Shown piece after piece: positions 45,601-57,728 of a stretch of 64,000 nt of DNA. Under the pieces are notes generated by a model. It was not told the origin of the DNA and did not search any database. It saw nothing but the letters and a program-made list of their open reading frames with translations. Origin of the DNA: Neolentinus lepideus HHB14362 ss-1 (taxonomy: Eukaryota; Basidiomycota; Agaricomycetes; Gloeophyllales; Gloeophyllaceae). The stretch is taken from the NCBI GenBank assembly GCA_001632425.1, contig KV425629.1:41216-105215 (forward strand), read 5' to 3'. How positions within the stretch are numbered: position 1 is the stretch's first letter; each line of letters starts with the position of its first letter. The position numbers and the translations under genes were made by a program.

Positions 45601-48600
45601 TTGTATGGAGTCCAGGACTTGCACTGCTACTGTACCTGGTCACAAGGTACATGCCTGGTGGGAGTCAGCACTTCTCGAGTACACTGGTGCTTGGAGCAGT
45701 TGTCCAGCTGCTCTCAGCTACTGGTGGGCCACTGACAGCTCATGAGTGGCTTACCATGGCAGCCACTGGTGGCCCAATTACATATTGACCTGTCCTAAAT
45801 TAGATATATGTGATTGGGTTCCTATGCAAAATGCTATCAATATCAATATTTTGGATCTGTGGTCTGTCCCAAATGCACTCCTAGATACCAAATATGGCCT
45901 GTACTTCTGTATTGGGGAGAGAATTAAACTATCACATTGTTGTATATGTCCATCCTGATTTGTACTATCACACAGCCTGTAGCCTCAAACTCATATCCAG
46001 ATATGGTTATACATTTGAATCCATTCAAGATTTTTGCTCATTGCTGATATAGCAGAGCACCTATGATTCACTGCCTAAATATGGATATATGACTTGATGT
46101 GGAGTCAGTCCAGAATTTAAAAGATTGTGTTGACATATCAGACAGGATATGAATGCACCTCATATTTTCGGTTGTCTAATGTGCAAGGCTGGCACAACCT
46201 ATTGCCTTTTTGGGAAGAGCTGAAAATAGCTCTGATGCAATTGAGAATGGAGTGCCACATGCACCATGCTCAACTCAGTCGTGCTAAGTTCAACTAAGTC
46301 TCCTATCCATATTCTGTAGTTCCCCAGCTTCATATTCTGTATTGTGATCTGATACTATATATTGATACAAATAATATAACATAACCATGCTACTGGAGAT
46401 GAGTCTACCAGCAGTATCCATAAGACTGTATTCCTTTTCAGGCAAAGTGCCAATGATGTTGAGTGTCATGCTGTGCTTCAATGAATGCTCACCTTTGTCA
46501 TAAATACCATGTAAAAGCTGTATTGATGTCTTTCCTTATTTGACTGTGACACCCAGGTAAATGTTGAGGAGGGGCACTGAGCTATAGTCTCCTCTGTTAA
46601 ATTTTGTCTGCATTTTCTGGTTTTCTGAATATGGGCTGAGCTATATAGAGGTTGAGATAGCCACTCTGCTAGACATGTTAATAAACCTAGGACTTTAATA
46701 AGCCATTATCCAAAGCATAAACAATGAGTTATAATTTATATATGACTGTCACAGCTTTGATATATACAGAAGTCTGACTTGAACTATTCTCAAAGTGGAT
46801 AGTGTGGCATGTGGCTAGATCACATCTGATCAAGGCACCCAAGCTATTTTAAGCCTTCACAAAAAGGCAACAGGTTGTGCCAGCCTTGTATCCTACATGG
46901 TTCTATTTGTTCTGGCTTGCCTCAACAGAGCCACTGCTGAAGCACTATTTTCACCTCTTGTGTATATATCATGAGAATGCTGTGAGTAGTAAATGTCATT
47001 GGACTTATTGTATTGAGGCATATCATGCTGAAGATGTGTACACAAGATATAAAGCAAAGAATTGACTCAGATACAGCATTGTACATCATACAAATGAGGG
47101 TTTACATTGATCATATAGCCCTTCCCCATGCTAGGGCAGCCATGCGAGAGCCAGATGAGTGCGACTGTTCACTGCCACCTCAGGCTGGTCTGCTACATGC
47201 TCACACTCCATCATCAGACTAAATCAGACTGATGGGTCTGGAGATCACAGGTGATCCAAGCAGGCCCCATGTATGTTAATGGTACTATGGTATCTCCTGA
47301 GAACATAGGCAAGGTGATGTTGAGCACTAGTATATAGATTGCCACCCTACCCAAGCTAGGTTCATATAACTTACAATGTATACAGGATATTCCCAGCTCA
47401 TCTTATCATTCAAGCAAATCTAGTTCCTCAGGCCTGAAGAATTGCATGTCAGAGTTGCCATGTGGCTATGTCATTCCATGGATGAAGGTATATTGCGATC
47501 AATAATCAGATGTTCTGGCATTCATTACAGCCAACTTGAAGATTGCTACATTGCTGGGTGAAAATTTGTACTTTGGCTATGGAGGACCTATGTTCACTGC
47601 CTTTCATGTACCCCAGCTGCTTCAATCACAAGTATCATTATGTTATTTGGTTATTCAGCTCAGTCACCAGGGAAAACTCCATGAAGCAATCCTGAGGGTG
47701 CTCCAGTAGAAAGTTATTATGGGATGCCACCATACTGTTTATGGACTATTCTACTCCTGTCATGTCAAATACCTGGGACTAGGTCATGGACAGCATAGTG
47801 TTCACTCCATTTCAGGACTGCTGGTGCTGTAAGGCTGCAGAGCATCCCATATGCAAAATATAGGTATGCACCCAAGCACCTCAATAGTTGATCTGTCAAT
47901 GGAGGCTGGGTGAGCAACCAGAGAAAGGTACGTACAACATCTCACAAACTTGACAGAGATGAACCATACACCACTTGGTGCACATTGTGCCACAACACTG
48001 CCAACTTTGAGAAGGCTTTACATTCTGCACAGTGATGTCTACACAGAAGAACAGGCAATGGTATGTGTTCATAACAGAATATCCTAAGGAATTTAGCTTT
48101 TATTTCTGACTAGCACCAGCTCCCAAAGTACTCCTTTGCTGTGAGCCTGAGTTCAAGCTATGTGTTGTTTCTTTCATCTGGACTGCAGATGATGCATGTA
48201 AACTGATATACCCTGGATTCAACCCCCAGCTCATAACATGTTTTTGATAATCAGATGTCTCCTGAGCTCAAGTGTATCCTCAGAGACAGTTATATCCTTT
48301 GGGCATGACAACAGAAGGGAAGTGCCATTCCCATCTTCATTGGATCTCGATGTTGACTCAGAGCTACTAGTACTTGTACAGAACACAGTGCAACAGTTAG
48401 TTCTTACTGTGTTATGTTATGTAGTACAGCAACTTTGCCGCTTAGGTTTGGAGCAGTTAATCATCATGATACAACTAACTGCTGTTCAGTTATTCTCATG
48501 CATTCATATAAATTGTATAAATGGGACTGTGGTTACTTGACAAGTAGCAGCAAGTTTGGTGGCCTCTCAACACCCTTTACAGTCAATCCTCTACACCCCA

Positions 48601-48916
48601 AAAATCACCACTGTCCACTACTTGATTCTGGATATTGACCATTATGGTGCATTCATCCATGGCACCAGAGCAAACAACTTGACCCAAGCCTATTGAAGGA
48701 CCTTGCAGATGCTTGCATTGCTCCCTCACCAGAACTGGCACCCAAGTATGTTGTGTATCCTGTAGGACAATATCATCAGGAAATGACTCAGTCCCATAGG
48801 TTGTGAGCAAGACATTCTATAGCACCATAGGTGAGAACTTCTGGAGCTGTTATTCCCTGGTGGTACATTGAGCTCTTCACTATCCCTCATAACCCTAATG
48901 AGGACCATTCCTCCAG
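42691..48916. other. CpG-poor, gene-free repeat island
   Basis: Over 6 kb with no open frame above about 120 codons and no spliced gene that I can support. CpG is almost absent: I counted four in 45,001-46,000. TpG and CpA are common. This is the pattern left by methylation or RIP-like decay of transposons. No terminal repeats could be paired by eye. Confidence 0.5.
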
Positions 48917-49738
48917 ATTTCTGATGTGGTCAATAGCTGGCATGCCCTCCAGCACCACAACATATATCCTGTGGACCACATCCACAATCCCAGAATGCTT
49001 GACTTTGCTATCATGATGCTGTTTTGTGATCAGGGAGATATTCTCCAGTATATCGAACAACATCCTCACAGCAATAAGCTTACTCTGGTAAGGTGCATAC
49101 CATTTTCTGTTCCAGATGAATGTTGCCCTGACCTTTCTATGCTTCAGGTTCAACAGATTTCTGCTGGTCTGGATTACATACATCATGCAAACAGAGTGCA
49201 CAGCAACATTAAACCAGTATGTCTTTATCACTGACATTTATCTACTGACTGACACTGTTCTGCTCTCATGTAGGAGAATGTGCTCATAGATAATGATGGA
49301 ATTGCCAGAATCATGGATATCGGCATTACAGCTGCTCTGGAACATGGGAATCTGCAGACTGGAGTCCTCACTTTACCAAAGGACTGGATGTATAAGTCTG
49401 ATGATAAGTTGACACAACTCAGCATGGACAATATGGTACTTCAAGGTCAGAAACAAGACATATACACTTTTGCCCATACCATCTACCATGTGAGTCTTGT
49501 CTGTCCATGTGGTGATATATATCTCACTCGACGCTGAATTATATACTAGATATATGTCAGACAAACCTGCCTGATATCTACTTGCTCCCTGGCAAAGGCC
49601 CTTAGAGCTGTCAAGCTTGGAATAAGCAATGCACCAAAACCCGCTCAGATACCAGGCAGGCTATGGTCGATTCTGCAGGGCTGCTGGTCTGGGAATATTA
49701 CCATGGCCAGAGTTGTGACGGAATTGGAAGAACTCTAG
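48917..49738 (+). pseudogene. TKL-like protein kinase, C-terminal part, inactive
   Basis: Exons 48917-49087, 49148-49216, 49274-49489 and about 49,561-49,738 have clean GT-AG borders and join in phase. They read DVVNSWHALQHHNIYP (alphaC/beta4 region), GDILQYIEQHP, ISAGLDYIHHANRVHSNIKPENVLI (catalytic loop), ARIMDIGI (DFG position), DIYTFAHTIYH and the end GRLWSILQGCW...VVTELEEL. The catalytic HRD is HSN, so the essential Asp is gone, and DFG is DIG. In the last exon a TGA and a frame change near 49,575-49,590 separate DKPA from KALRAVKLGI. The N-lobe is not readable upstream. TKL kinases are expanded in mushrooms; this copy is a pseudogene. Confidence 0.6.
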
Positions 49739-50554
49739 TTGTGCATGCAAACACTTCCATGTACACACATAGATGATAGATCACTTATACACTCAGTAAC
49801 TGTTTTCTTGTAATTTGGCAGCCCTTGTTTACCTATAGAACTCTTGAATGTTAAATCAATCCACCCAGAATGCACCGGCTTATGAGCACCCCTGGAAAGT
49901 CCGACTGCCCGGACCGGACCGGACGTAATGCGGCTATTGCCACAAAGATGCACCTTCTCTTTCTACTTCGACCTTGTGGTCCGGGGGACCCATCCGACAC
50001 AAAAGAATTTCGCGTTTCGTATCACACCCCAAAGTATGATTTTTCAGATCCTTTTCGCATGCTGGAGATTATTTGAAACCGCAATCCATGCTCAAGATGC
50101 CGCGCTCGAGTAGCTTTTCTCGATATCCACAGTTTTCAGGATAGCCGACGTAGTAGATGAATCAGTGTGTTTTCACAAATTTTACCATTTTATTCCAATA
50201 GCAGGAGGGACAACCGCCGCGGACAGAAGGCTTCAGTATCCTTCCAGGTATCAGAGACGAAATAAAGGATCTGGTATGTATTCCCCATGATTGAACGTCC
50301 TGGGAGGTTGAAGAACGATTTGGTATGTCTGTTGATTTTTTATCCTGTATCGTTCATAACATATCCTACCGCGCATATATCCCGCCGTGAGGACAACTCA
50401 CCGCGCACATATCATATCGCGTATCGGGTAATCTGGCACTCCTGCTCATCCATTCTAGCCATTATCTGAGTCTCCTCACACCACTTCTCTGAACCCACAT
50501 GCGCTTCTGCACTCCACTCAATGCTTCACCTCACTCCGAAACGTGTATATACTC
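49739..50554. other. Boundary between repeat island and genes
   Basis: CpG content jumps at about 49,865 (CCCGGACCGGACCGGACG), which marks the right edge of the repeat island. No gene was recognised. GATCTGGTATGT and GATTTGGTATGT near 50,270 and 50,310 are a short direct repeat. Confidence 0.4.
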
Positions 50555-51936
50555 TCACAACCTGGCCTTTTCTGTGCCATCTCCATCCCTATCTTGATCC
50601 CACAGACTCCACACTAATGCCATCTCCGGGCCTACCCGCCCTTTCACCACCCGCTTGTAACTCTTCCCCACCTCTTGTCCTCCATACACCCGTTCTACCC
50701 TGACCCAGCGCGGACATTCCCGCATTAGCTCCACCCATGCTGCATTCTGCATAGATGTGATCTCCGGTATAGATAACTGCGTTCGGCGGACGGCTAGCCA
50801 CTCCGGCATGAAGAATGGCTCGAACTCGACCGAGGTTTGCGAGCCCGGGAAGGAACCTGAAGGCGGGGCATTCAGTGATATCTTTGGTGTTAACCTGTGC
50901 TTCTCATCGGAGGACGCCCCTGGCGCTAGCGTCGTCGCCCCAAGGTTGACAGCGGCCACCAACTCCCCCGTTCCCTCCCTAGCCTTCTCCAGCACTTTCC
51001 CGTTCACGCTATCATTCCCTGCGACGTCGACATAAATCCACCTCTCTTCCTGCTCCATCACCATAGCATCGACATCCTCGTACCGAACCACCTCATCGAA
51101 CACCTTCAACCCGCTGACATACCCCACGTTTCGCTTACTCGTCAAACCCACCACCGTCCCCTTCCCCTTAAACCGCTTCCGCACCAGATAGCCAAGGCTC
51201 ACAGCGGTTTTACTTGATGCACTGGAAATCACAACCTTCGTCGCGCCTCCGCGATAGTGGGACGCATTGAGCCAATCGTCACACCAAAACGCCGTCCAAT
51301 ACAAAGGCCGGAACAGCATGGTCAAATCCTCCCCCTCAGAGGTCGGAATGTACTGTGGGTCCGTGCGGCAACGTTGGATCAAGTTGTACGGTTTCCTGTC
51401 TGTCCACCAGACATTACAATGATGATGCCTTTCTCCAAAGATTCGCACTCACCTGCAGGTAAGTTGGGTCTGGGCACCAGAAACCCGTACTTTCCAACCG
51501 TCGCAGGTGCCACAGGCACCACAATGTATCGTGCAGGCGCGAAGTAGCCGTACACCCGTTCTCCGACGTTCACGTCCTCCACTTTCGACACCTCCACTGT
51601 TCCGAAACCCCACACCGGCACCAACCCGTGCATCTTGGGCGACACGTTTTTCTCCAGGCATGATGGGGCAGGATGGAAATCAAAATACCTAAAAGCATGG
51701 TTGAAGTTAGAATACAGAGTTACAAGGAAAGACGCGCACCGATAATGCGCCTCTTCTCCAAGTGCCTGGTACGTAATGTTATTTGCTGAGAACCCAAACC
51801 GATCGACGCGAATCACGATATGATTTGCTAGCACCTCCCGCACTCGTATACTTGACGAGACTAGGACTGGGACGTTGGGATCCAGACCCGAGGACGGGCG
51901 AGGCACGCAGAGGGTCAGGTTCGTTAAAGAGGGCAT
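50555..51936 (-). CDS. DUF2855 family protein (MDR-like fold)
   Basis: Three exons, 51936-51740, 51688-51453 and 51399-50555, give 425 residues. The family segments FGFSANNITYQALGEEAHYRYFDFHP, GLVPVWGFGTVEVSKVEDVNVGERVYGYFAPARYIVVPV, LFRPLYWTAFWCDDWL, ISSASSKTAVSLGYLV and VVGLTSKRNVGYVSGL are in order. Layout resembles zinc-free medium-chain dehydrogenases: an N-terminal substrate-side part and a nucleotide-binding fold with VISSASSKTA in the place of the glycine motif. The reaction is unknown. The ATG at 51936 begins directly before a strand resembling the family start. A Ser/Pro-rich loop near residues 310-340 is an insertion. Confidence 0.85.
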
Positions 51937-52290
51937 GTTAGCGACGTGGAAGATGTGCAGCAGGTACGTGCATTATAGGATGTGGATTGACATGCCGCCC
52001 GTCGGCAAGTGTGAGACTCGGTACCGGCGATTTATACCCCAGCACGCTAAGCCGTCCATCACGCGCGCGCGCGGCTGAGCGATCACCAAAGACAGGGTCC
52101 CTCTGGACGTGCGGTTCCGTAACCAGGGGATATTACTTGGCTATCTGGAAGGAGCAGCCCACGTCCACATTGCTAATACTCGCGTCATTACTGATGCTCT
52201 CTAGTCTGAGGCTTAGTAGAATTACCATACTTTTCCCTAGCGTCCGATCTCTGCCTTCAACGCACGACAGACTCTCTTAGAGACCTTCCC
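51937..52290. other. Intergenic, DUF2855 promoter
   Basis: 354 bp between the DUF2855 start and the RPC19 stop, both minus strand. It contains a (CG)n-like CGCGCGCGCGGC string at 52063. No gene is seen. Confidence 0.4.
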
Positions 52291-53731
52291 TTAACTCTTC
52301 TCCTCCCAAATCTCGTACTTGTCCTTCCGCAGACTGACAGTATAGGCGTCATCGATGGTGGCGCAGAGATCGTCAAGGTTGTTCAGCGCTTCAATGAGCG
52401 CGTCGAGCGAGGAAAGGTTATCTGCGTGGCATGTCAGTTCGAGCAGATACGTGGTAGATTGTGGAAATAAGTGCGGCGAGTAGAACATGGAAAAGGCACG
52501 AATGATAGTAGCAGATGAGTATGGGTGAGGATCTGATGGGTACGTACCATACATTTGGATGCGGACGTTGATATGCGGTTCGGAAGGGTGTGGTGCGCTG
52601 GCGGGCGAGAAGATCAGACAATAGTCCAACAGCGAAACGTAGAATACATGAGAAAGATGTTGAGTCCTTGGGTCTCTTGCAACTTAGAATGAAGATGGGA
52701 CTTAGTAGCACCACACAATAGGATAGCACACATTGCAACCCCTCTCGCCACTCCTTCCGGGTCTGACGAAGGCAAATTGCATCCTGATTCAATAATGCCC
52801 GAGGCCATGCATTCTGGCGACCTATGGGAAGTAGTCAGGGTACAGAGGCTTCTTTGCGAGGCCTCATTGACGTAGGTCCACCGAAACGTGATAACCTTGG
52901 CAATAACACCACGCTCTGTCAACGCAGCGAGTTCTTCCCATACAGACCAGAACCACGAAATTAAATATCGCTTCCGCAATGCCCAGACACGCAACTCATT
53001 CCCTTCATCCACCTTTCCTCTCAAGGGAGATTGAAAGAATCAGTTCACAGACAAACAACAAGGTCGACCCCGCAGATCCGGTGCTGTACAGGGAGCTGAC
53101 CTCACCAGAAACTCGCAGAGCGGGGAATTTGGCACCGTCCATGGCGTCAGAGAGAACAAAGACTTCGAACCGCAAAATAGACATGTCCTTCTCAGCAACC
53201 CGCAATCCACACTGATCCACTAATGTCCCATAAACTCCATGCTACTCCTCGTCTGCAGATGTAGCGAGGCAACAGGAACAATAACCCTTGCAGAGAACAA
53301 TACGCCCGAATCCAGACTCGAACCAGGAATAATGTGAACTTACCTGTAGCCACAAAACTCCACTTTGGGGCTAGCAGAGTGGCCCGTCAGTGCACTCCTG
53401 ATAACGCCAATGGTACTTTCACTCTCACTTCTTCATGACCATCCACCGTAGGGCATTGCCGATCGTATGGGATTCGTCATGAATCTGGAATGTCGCCGCA
53501 GAAAGGTCTGGCGCGGCGCCCTTGAGCTTTTCGGTTGAGGTCATCGTGAGAGAGATGAGGGCACGATTGAATGTACGAATAATGCGTGTCGACCGTGAAC
53601 AAAAGTGCAGTGGGCATGGCATGAGTTGGACGAAAGGGTGCATGTGGAAATAACGGAGGTCAGTCAGCGTCGACAATATTGCCATGCAAAACAAGACGTA
53701 CAATCCGAATCTTGGGAATCGACTCAGCCAT
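52291..53731 (-). CDS. RPC19: RNA polymerase I and III shared subunit AC19 (Rpc19)
   Basis: Five exons: 53731-53702, 53526-53429, 53370-53344, 52597-52548, 52421-52291, giving 111 residues (yeast Rpc19 has 142, the difference being its N-terminal tail). The RPB11-like fold is complete: LSAATFQIHDESHTIGNALRWMVMKN, PKVEFCGYS, PHPSEPHINVRIQMY, then ALIEALNNLDDLCATIDDAY. It pairs with AC40 to start assembly of Pol I and Pol III. The first acceptor (after CCGAAAAG) was chosen because it alone links IRI to LKGAAPDLS. The third intron (53343-52598) is 746 nt, over ten times the local norm, and holds long open frames in the same direction. Confidence 0.88.
52614..53220 (-). other. ORF-bearing insert within RPC19 intron 3
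   Basis: Two overlapping open frames on the gene's own strand cover the intron. 53220-53005 (71 codons: LSDAMDGAKFPALRVSGEV, then SSLYSTGSAGSTLL) and 53024-52614 (136 codons: GNELRVWALRKRYLISWFWS, then VWEELAALTERGVIAKVITF) would read as one coding unit after a single frame change near 53,015-53,024. Composition looks coding rather than intronic. I do not recognise the protein. It may be a captured gene fragment, a nested gene or an exonised alternative end. Confidence 0.4.
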
Positions 53732-54510
53732 ATAGTCTATGTCTATCGTACAAAGTAACCCGAGCGTGAATGATGGTAAGCTTCGAAGGAGTTTGTCATT
53801 GCACTCGATCAATTTGTCGAATAATGGTATTTACTGGCATCTATAGAGCATAATAGAAGCAAATATTCACACGCCTGTGGCGTTATGCGTCGTCCATTTG
53901 ACTGTCGTCCTCTCCTCCGTCGTGAACTTCAATGAATGTATTCTGAAGGTCGTCGAACCCGACCCATACTGCTATTAATGCTGGACATACATGTCATCTA
54001 GCAGAGGTGTGAGTTAGTCTTCCATGCGAGCCAACATCAATTTTGATGTTGACGGGATAAACAAGGACCAACAACTCGTCTTTGTCCTGCCAAGACCGAC
54101 GCGCACAATACAACCTTGTACAACGCGCGGCCCATACAATACCTTTTCCCGTCCAAGTCATCCCCTTATTCCCATATCCTCCTCGACTGGACATATTTCT
54201 CGCAATTGACCTCTCGAAAAGGCAACCCGCACAATCGTTTTACATACAATCACAACAAGCTGCCACTCATGGGTTCTTCTAATCAGTCGGCTATAAGACC
54301 ACAGCTCTCCACTGCGTGGCTCTCACACCGCCTCACCCCCTCCACCTGTCCTTCTATACCCAATTCATCTATCTCCACTTACATATCTATTCTTGCTCAT
54401 ACTCTAATAAGGCGGGCCCTCGATACCCAGGTGGTACTCCTTGCATTCTTCTTAATCACGCACGACGACACATCGACCTCTGCATTTCAAAGTAACGAGT
54501 CGAATTGGAT
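53732..54510. other. Intergenic, RPC19 promoter side
   Basis: About 780 bp between divergent genes. Short frames are present, but none has family features. Pyrimidine-rich from about 54,130. Confidence 0.35.
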
Positions 54511-55080
54511 ATGGCATTCGTCACTCCTGAGCGCCCTACCCTACCTTCCTTGCGTTCGCTCGACCTCCCGTATCCACTCACGCCACCACACTCTAATGCA
54601 TCTCACGACACGTACGAATTCCAGGTAAGCTACATTCACTCGGTATACAGTTGATTCTGTCTCAGAGTTTTAACTTATCAGTCCCCCGACTTCAACCACC
54701 CGCTCTTCCACCGTCCCCGCCAAATCTCCATGTCTTCGTCCGCGGACTCCCGTCTCTCCTCCTCGCCCTCACCACCTCCATCATCCCGCTCCTCTTCTCA
54801 ACGCGCCCCTTCCCCAACAACACCCCCTCCTGCACCCAAATTCAAGCTTGTCCCGGCCTCGCTCGAATCTGCCGATGCGGTGCTCGTTATTGCACCATTC
54901 ACGGCGAGCACGGAGCGCTCACAGCCACTTTTGCTGGTCGGAGATGCCCTCCGGCACGTTCGGTGCCCTGACAGGCAAATTGCCAAAGGCGCTCGGCTGC
55001 ATCCTTACAAGATTGTGAGAGACGGGAGCGTGGGGGTCTCGCGACGGGCGTCGATGGCTAACCTCCAGGGCTCAGTATAG
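54511..55080 (+). CDS. Hypothetical small protein, two exons
   Basis: Exons 54511-54624 and 54682-55080 (57-nt intron, GTAAGC...ATCAG) give 170 residues. The first part is Pro/Leu-rich (MAFVTPERPTLPSLRSLDLP), then DFNHPLFHRPRQISMSSS and a Ser/Pro-rich linker. The C-terminal 75 residues look folded: FKLVPASLESADAVLVIAPF, LLLVGDALRHVRCPDRQIAKGARLHPYKIVR. Similar DALRH-RIAKGARIHPY proteins appear to occur in other mushrooms, which suggests conservation, but the function is unknown. The splice sites and phase are clean, so I regard the gene as real. Confidence 0.6.
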
Positions 55081-55676
55081 CAGGAAAATGACCCACGACT
55101 CCTGTGGGGATCCAGAACGTTAAAAGATGAAATAGATGACGATGAAGACGACGGACAACTCAATCCTGTATCTCTAGATCTACTACCCATCCTCATCTTA
55201 TACCTCGATGTATCAATCACTTACGGGCTCTTTGCGTTGGGGTTACTTACAGCCATTCCTAGTTTTGGGATCTTAATGCTCGAATGTATAGTAGACAGTA
55301 GACAGTCGATAGTCTGTATTGGCTACTGCTTATATAGAGTGTATCAGATATACCTTCGTTGCTTGCGCATGCATACCGTTCAGTCATGTTTCGGGGCAAC
55401 CACGCAGACGATCTATTTTATTTCGAGTGAGTCGGCCCGCTGTGATATGGGCGGTCGGGACTGAGTAGAATCGACCGAAGGCACCGACCCCCGACAAGCT
55501 GCACAACAAAGCTGGATGCGCTCTGGGAGACCCTCTCCGGGCCGGCTAGCCGCGGGCCGCTACCCGCCTCTGGCCTCGCAATTATAAGTAGCCTGCCTCA
55601 TCCGCCCTATGGCTCCGTTCCGTTTTCCATATTATTTCTATTCCCATTCTCATTCTGAGGCTCCTCTACTGCCAGG
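55081..55676. other. Intergenic, promoter of the fuconate dehydratase-like gene
   Basis: About 600 bp between two plus-strand genes. TATAAGTAGCC at 55584, about 95 bp before the ATG, is a TATA-like candidate. Nothing else was seen. Confidence 0.4.
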
Positions 55677-57728
55677 ATGACTACGATCACCCACTTCGAG
55701 ATCTATGGTGTGCACCAACTTCGTGGACGAGCGATGGAGAGAGAGGCTGATCGGTGTGGAACGTAGATGTCCGTTTCCCGACTAGTTTGACAGGCGATGG
55801 CACAGATGCTATGTGAGTAGTCTTGAAGCCCCACCTTTTTCGTTTATTAAAACGTGGGTTGCGCAGGAACACCGACTGCGACTATTCGTCGGCATATGTA
55901 TCCCTCTACACCACCTCCAACCTGGTCGGTCATGGGATGACCTTCACCATCGGTCGAGGAAATGACATTGTGAGTCATTTATTCTAATTACTTCAGATAG
56001 CAACTCCTCATAATTATGCTAGGTCTGCGAAGCCATCCGACAAGTCGCCAACCGCCTCGTAGGCAAGAACATCGAGGAGCTGTTCGCGGACATGGGTAAG
56101 GCCTGGGAGTTGCTCGTGGCCGACCCTCAGTTACGATGGTGCGCCATTATATATGTATGGATGTCTCTCCAAGTACAACAGCTAAGACGTTGAACAGGAT
56201 CGGTCCCGAAAAGGGTGTCATTCACATTGCCACTGGCGCTGTGGACAATGCGCTCTGGGACATGTACGCCCGCTCGAGGCAGAAGCCCCTTTGGAAGCTC
56301 GTGGTAGACATGAGTCCCGTGAGTTTGTATTTTCCGTGTTACTTTACTATTTTTTTTAAACCTTATACTTTGAATGTACACAGGAAGAGCTCGTCCGCTC
56401 GGCAGCCTGGCGATACATTTCCGACGCAATTACAAAGGAGGAGGCACTAACCATGCTTAAATCCAAGGAGGCCGGCAAGAAGGAGCGTGAGGCGCGCGTT
56501 CGAGAGGTCGGGTAAGTAATACCCTGAGTCCACCCCAGGAGCTCATGCCTACCTTTCGCGTCCCGCAGTTACCCAGCCTATGTAACCTCCGCAGGCTGGC
56601 TCGGATACTCGGACGAGAAGGTCGCGCGGCTCACGAAGGAGGCCGTGCAGCAGGGCTTCAACCACTTCAAGATGAAGGTCGGCGCGAGCCAGGCGAACGA
56701 CCTGCGGAGAGGCAAGATTATCAGGAGCATCATTGACGATCCGCAGTGGTTGCCCGAGGGTGCGTGATACCATCCATCAAATTCTCAAATGAGATATTGA
56801 CTGCACTATTGTGTAGGCAGCAAAGGACGCGACCCAAATGGCCCGGACCTGGTTGGGAAGAACGCAGGCCCCACTGGTGCCGTGCTCATGATCGATGCGA
56901 ACCAGGTGTGGGACGTGCAGCAGGCGATTGACTACGTCAGGGGTCTGGAGGAGATCAAACCATGGTTTGCTCAATTCCTGCCGTTTGTTGTCTCCTCCTG
57001 ACTGCGTTGTCAAGGTTCATTGAGGAGCCAACCGCACCCGACGACATCCTCGGGCATGCCGCGATCCGCAAGGCGCTCAAGCCTTACGGGATCGGCGTCG
57101 CGACAGGCGAGCATGCGCATAACCGGATGGTGTTCAAGCAGCTGTTGCAGGCGGAGGCGATTGATGTCTGCCAGATTGACTCTTGTCGGTTGGCGGGCGT
57201 GAGTGAGGTGTTAAGCGTTTTGTTCATGGCGGCCAAGTGAGTAGCCATTCCGAAAATCGCACTCGTAACACAGTATTGAACTCGAATTGGATTGTAGGTT
57301 CGGCGTCACCGTGTGCCCGCACGCCGGTGGTGTTGGCTTGTGCGAGTATGTCATCCATCTCAGGTACGGTTCTCAGCCCCTCGTCCCATTGTTATTCCTC
57401 AAATCATGGTCGCACCGGCAGCTTGATCGACTATATAGCTGTCTCAGGCAGCATGGAGCGCAACGTGCTCGAGTTCGTGGACCACCTGCACGAGCACTTC
57501 CTCTACCCCTGCTCGATCAACAGCAAGGGTCGGTACAACGTACCGGCCAACGCAGCGGAAGGTTACAGGTGAGCTTCCGCCTCAACTGAACCCCTTTCAA
57601 TACTGTCTTTCGCAGAGGCTTACTGTGGTCATTGCAGTATCGAGATGCACAAGAGCAGTATTGCAGAGTTCGGCTTCCCCAATGGCAACTATTGGGTGAA
57701 GGTAAAGGCTGAGAAGGAGAAGCAGTAG
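55677..57728 (+). CDS. L-fuconate dehydratase-like enzyme (enolase superfamily, ENOSF1 type)
   Basis: Twelve exons: 55677-55707, 55767-55812, 55867-55969, 56023-56138, 56198-56318, 56384-56511, 56569-56759, 56817-56964, 57015-57236, 57298-57363, 57422-57568, 57638-57728, giving 469 residues. All junctions are GT-AG and in phase. The mandelate-racemase subgroup residues are present: KMK (Lys216, Lys218), Mg ligands Asp272 (MIDANQVWD), Glu298 ([10 protein letters not shown]) and Glu327 (ATGEH), and His377 in [40 protein letters not shown] and DHLHEHF are also diagnostic. The enzyme would remove water from L-fuconate or a related sugar acid in the non-phosphorylated fucose route. Human ENOSF1 is the closest animal relative. 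A Gly/Asn-rich loop (residues about 247-266) is an insert. Confidence 0.93.

Noticed and set aside
45475..45788. Overlapping plus-strand frames of 70-86 codons
   Set aside because: Three frames open at once in a CpG-poor stretch with no motif and no splice chain; chance openness.
53300..53350. GGTTCGAG B-box-like string in the RPC19 intron
   Set aside because: No A box at the correct distance and no cloverleaf. The string overlaps the start of the intron.
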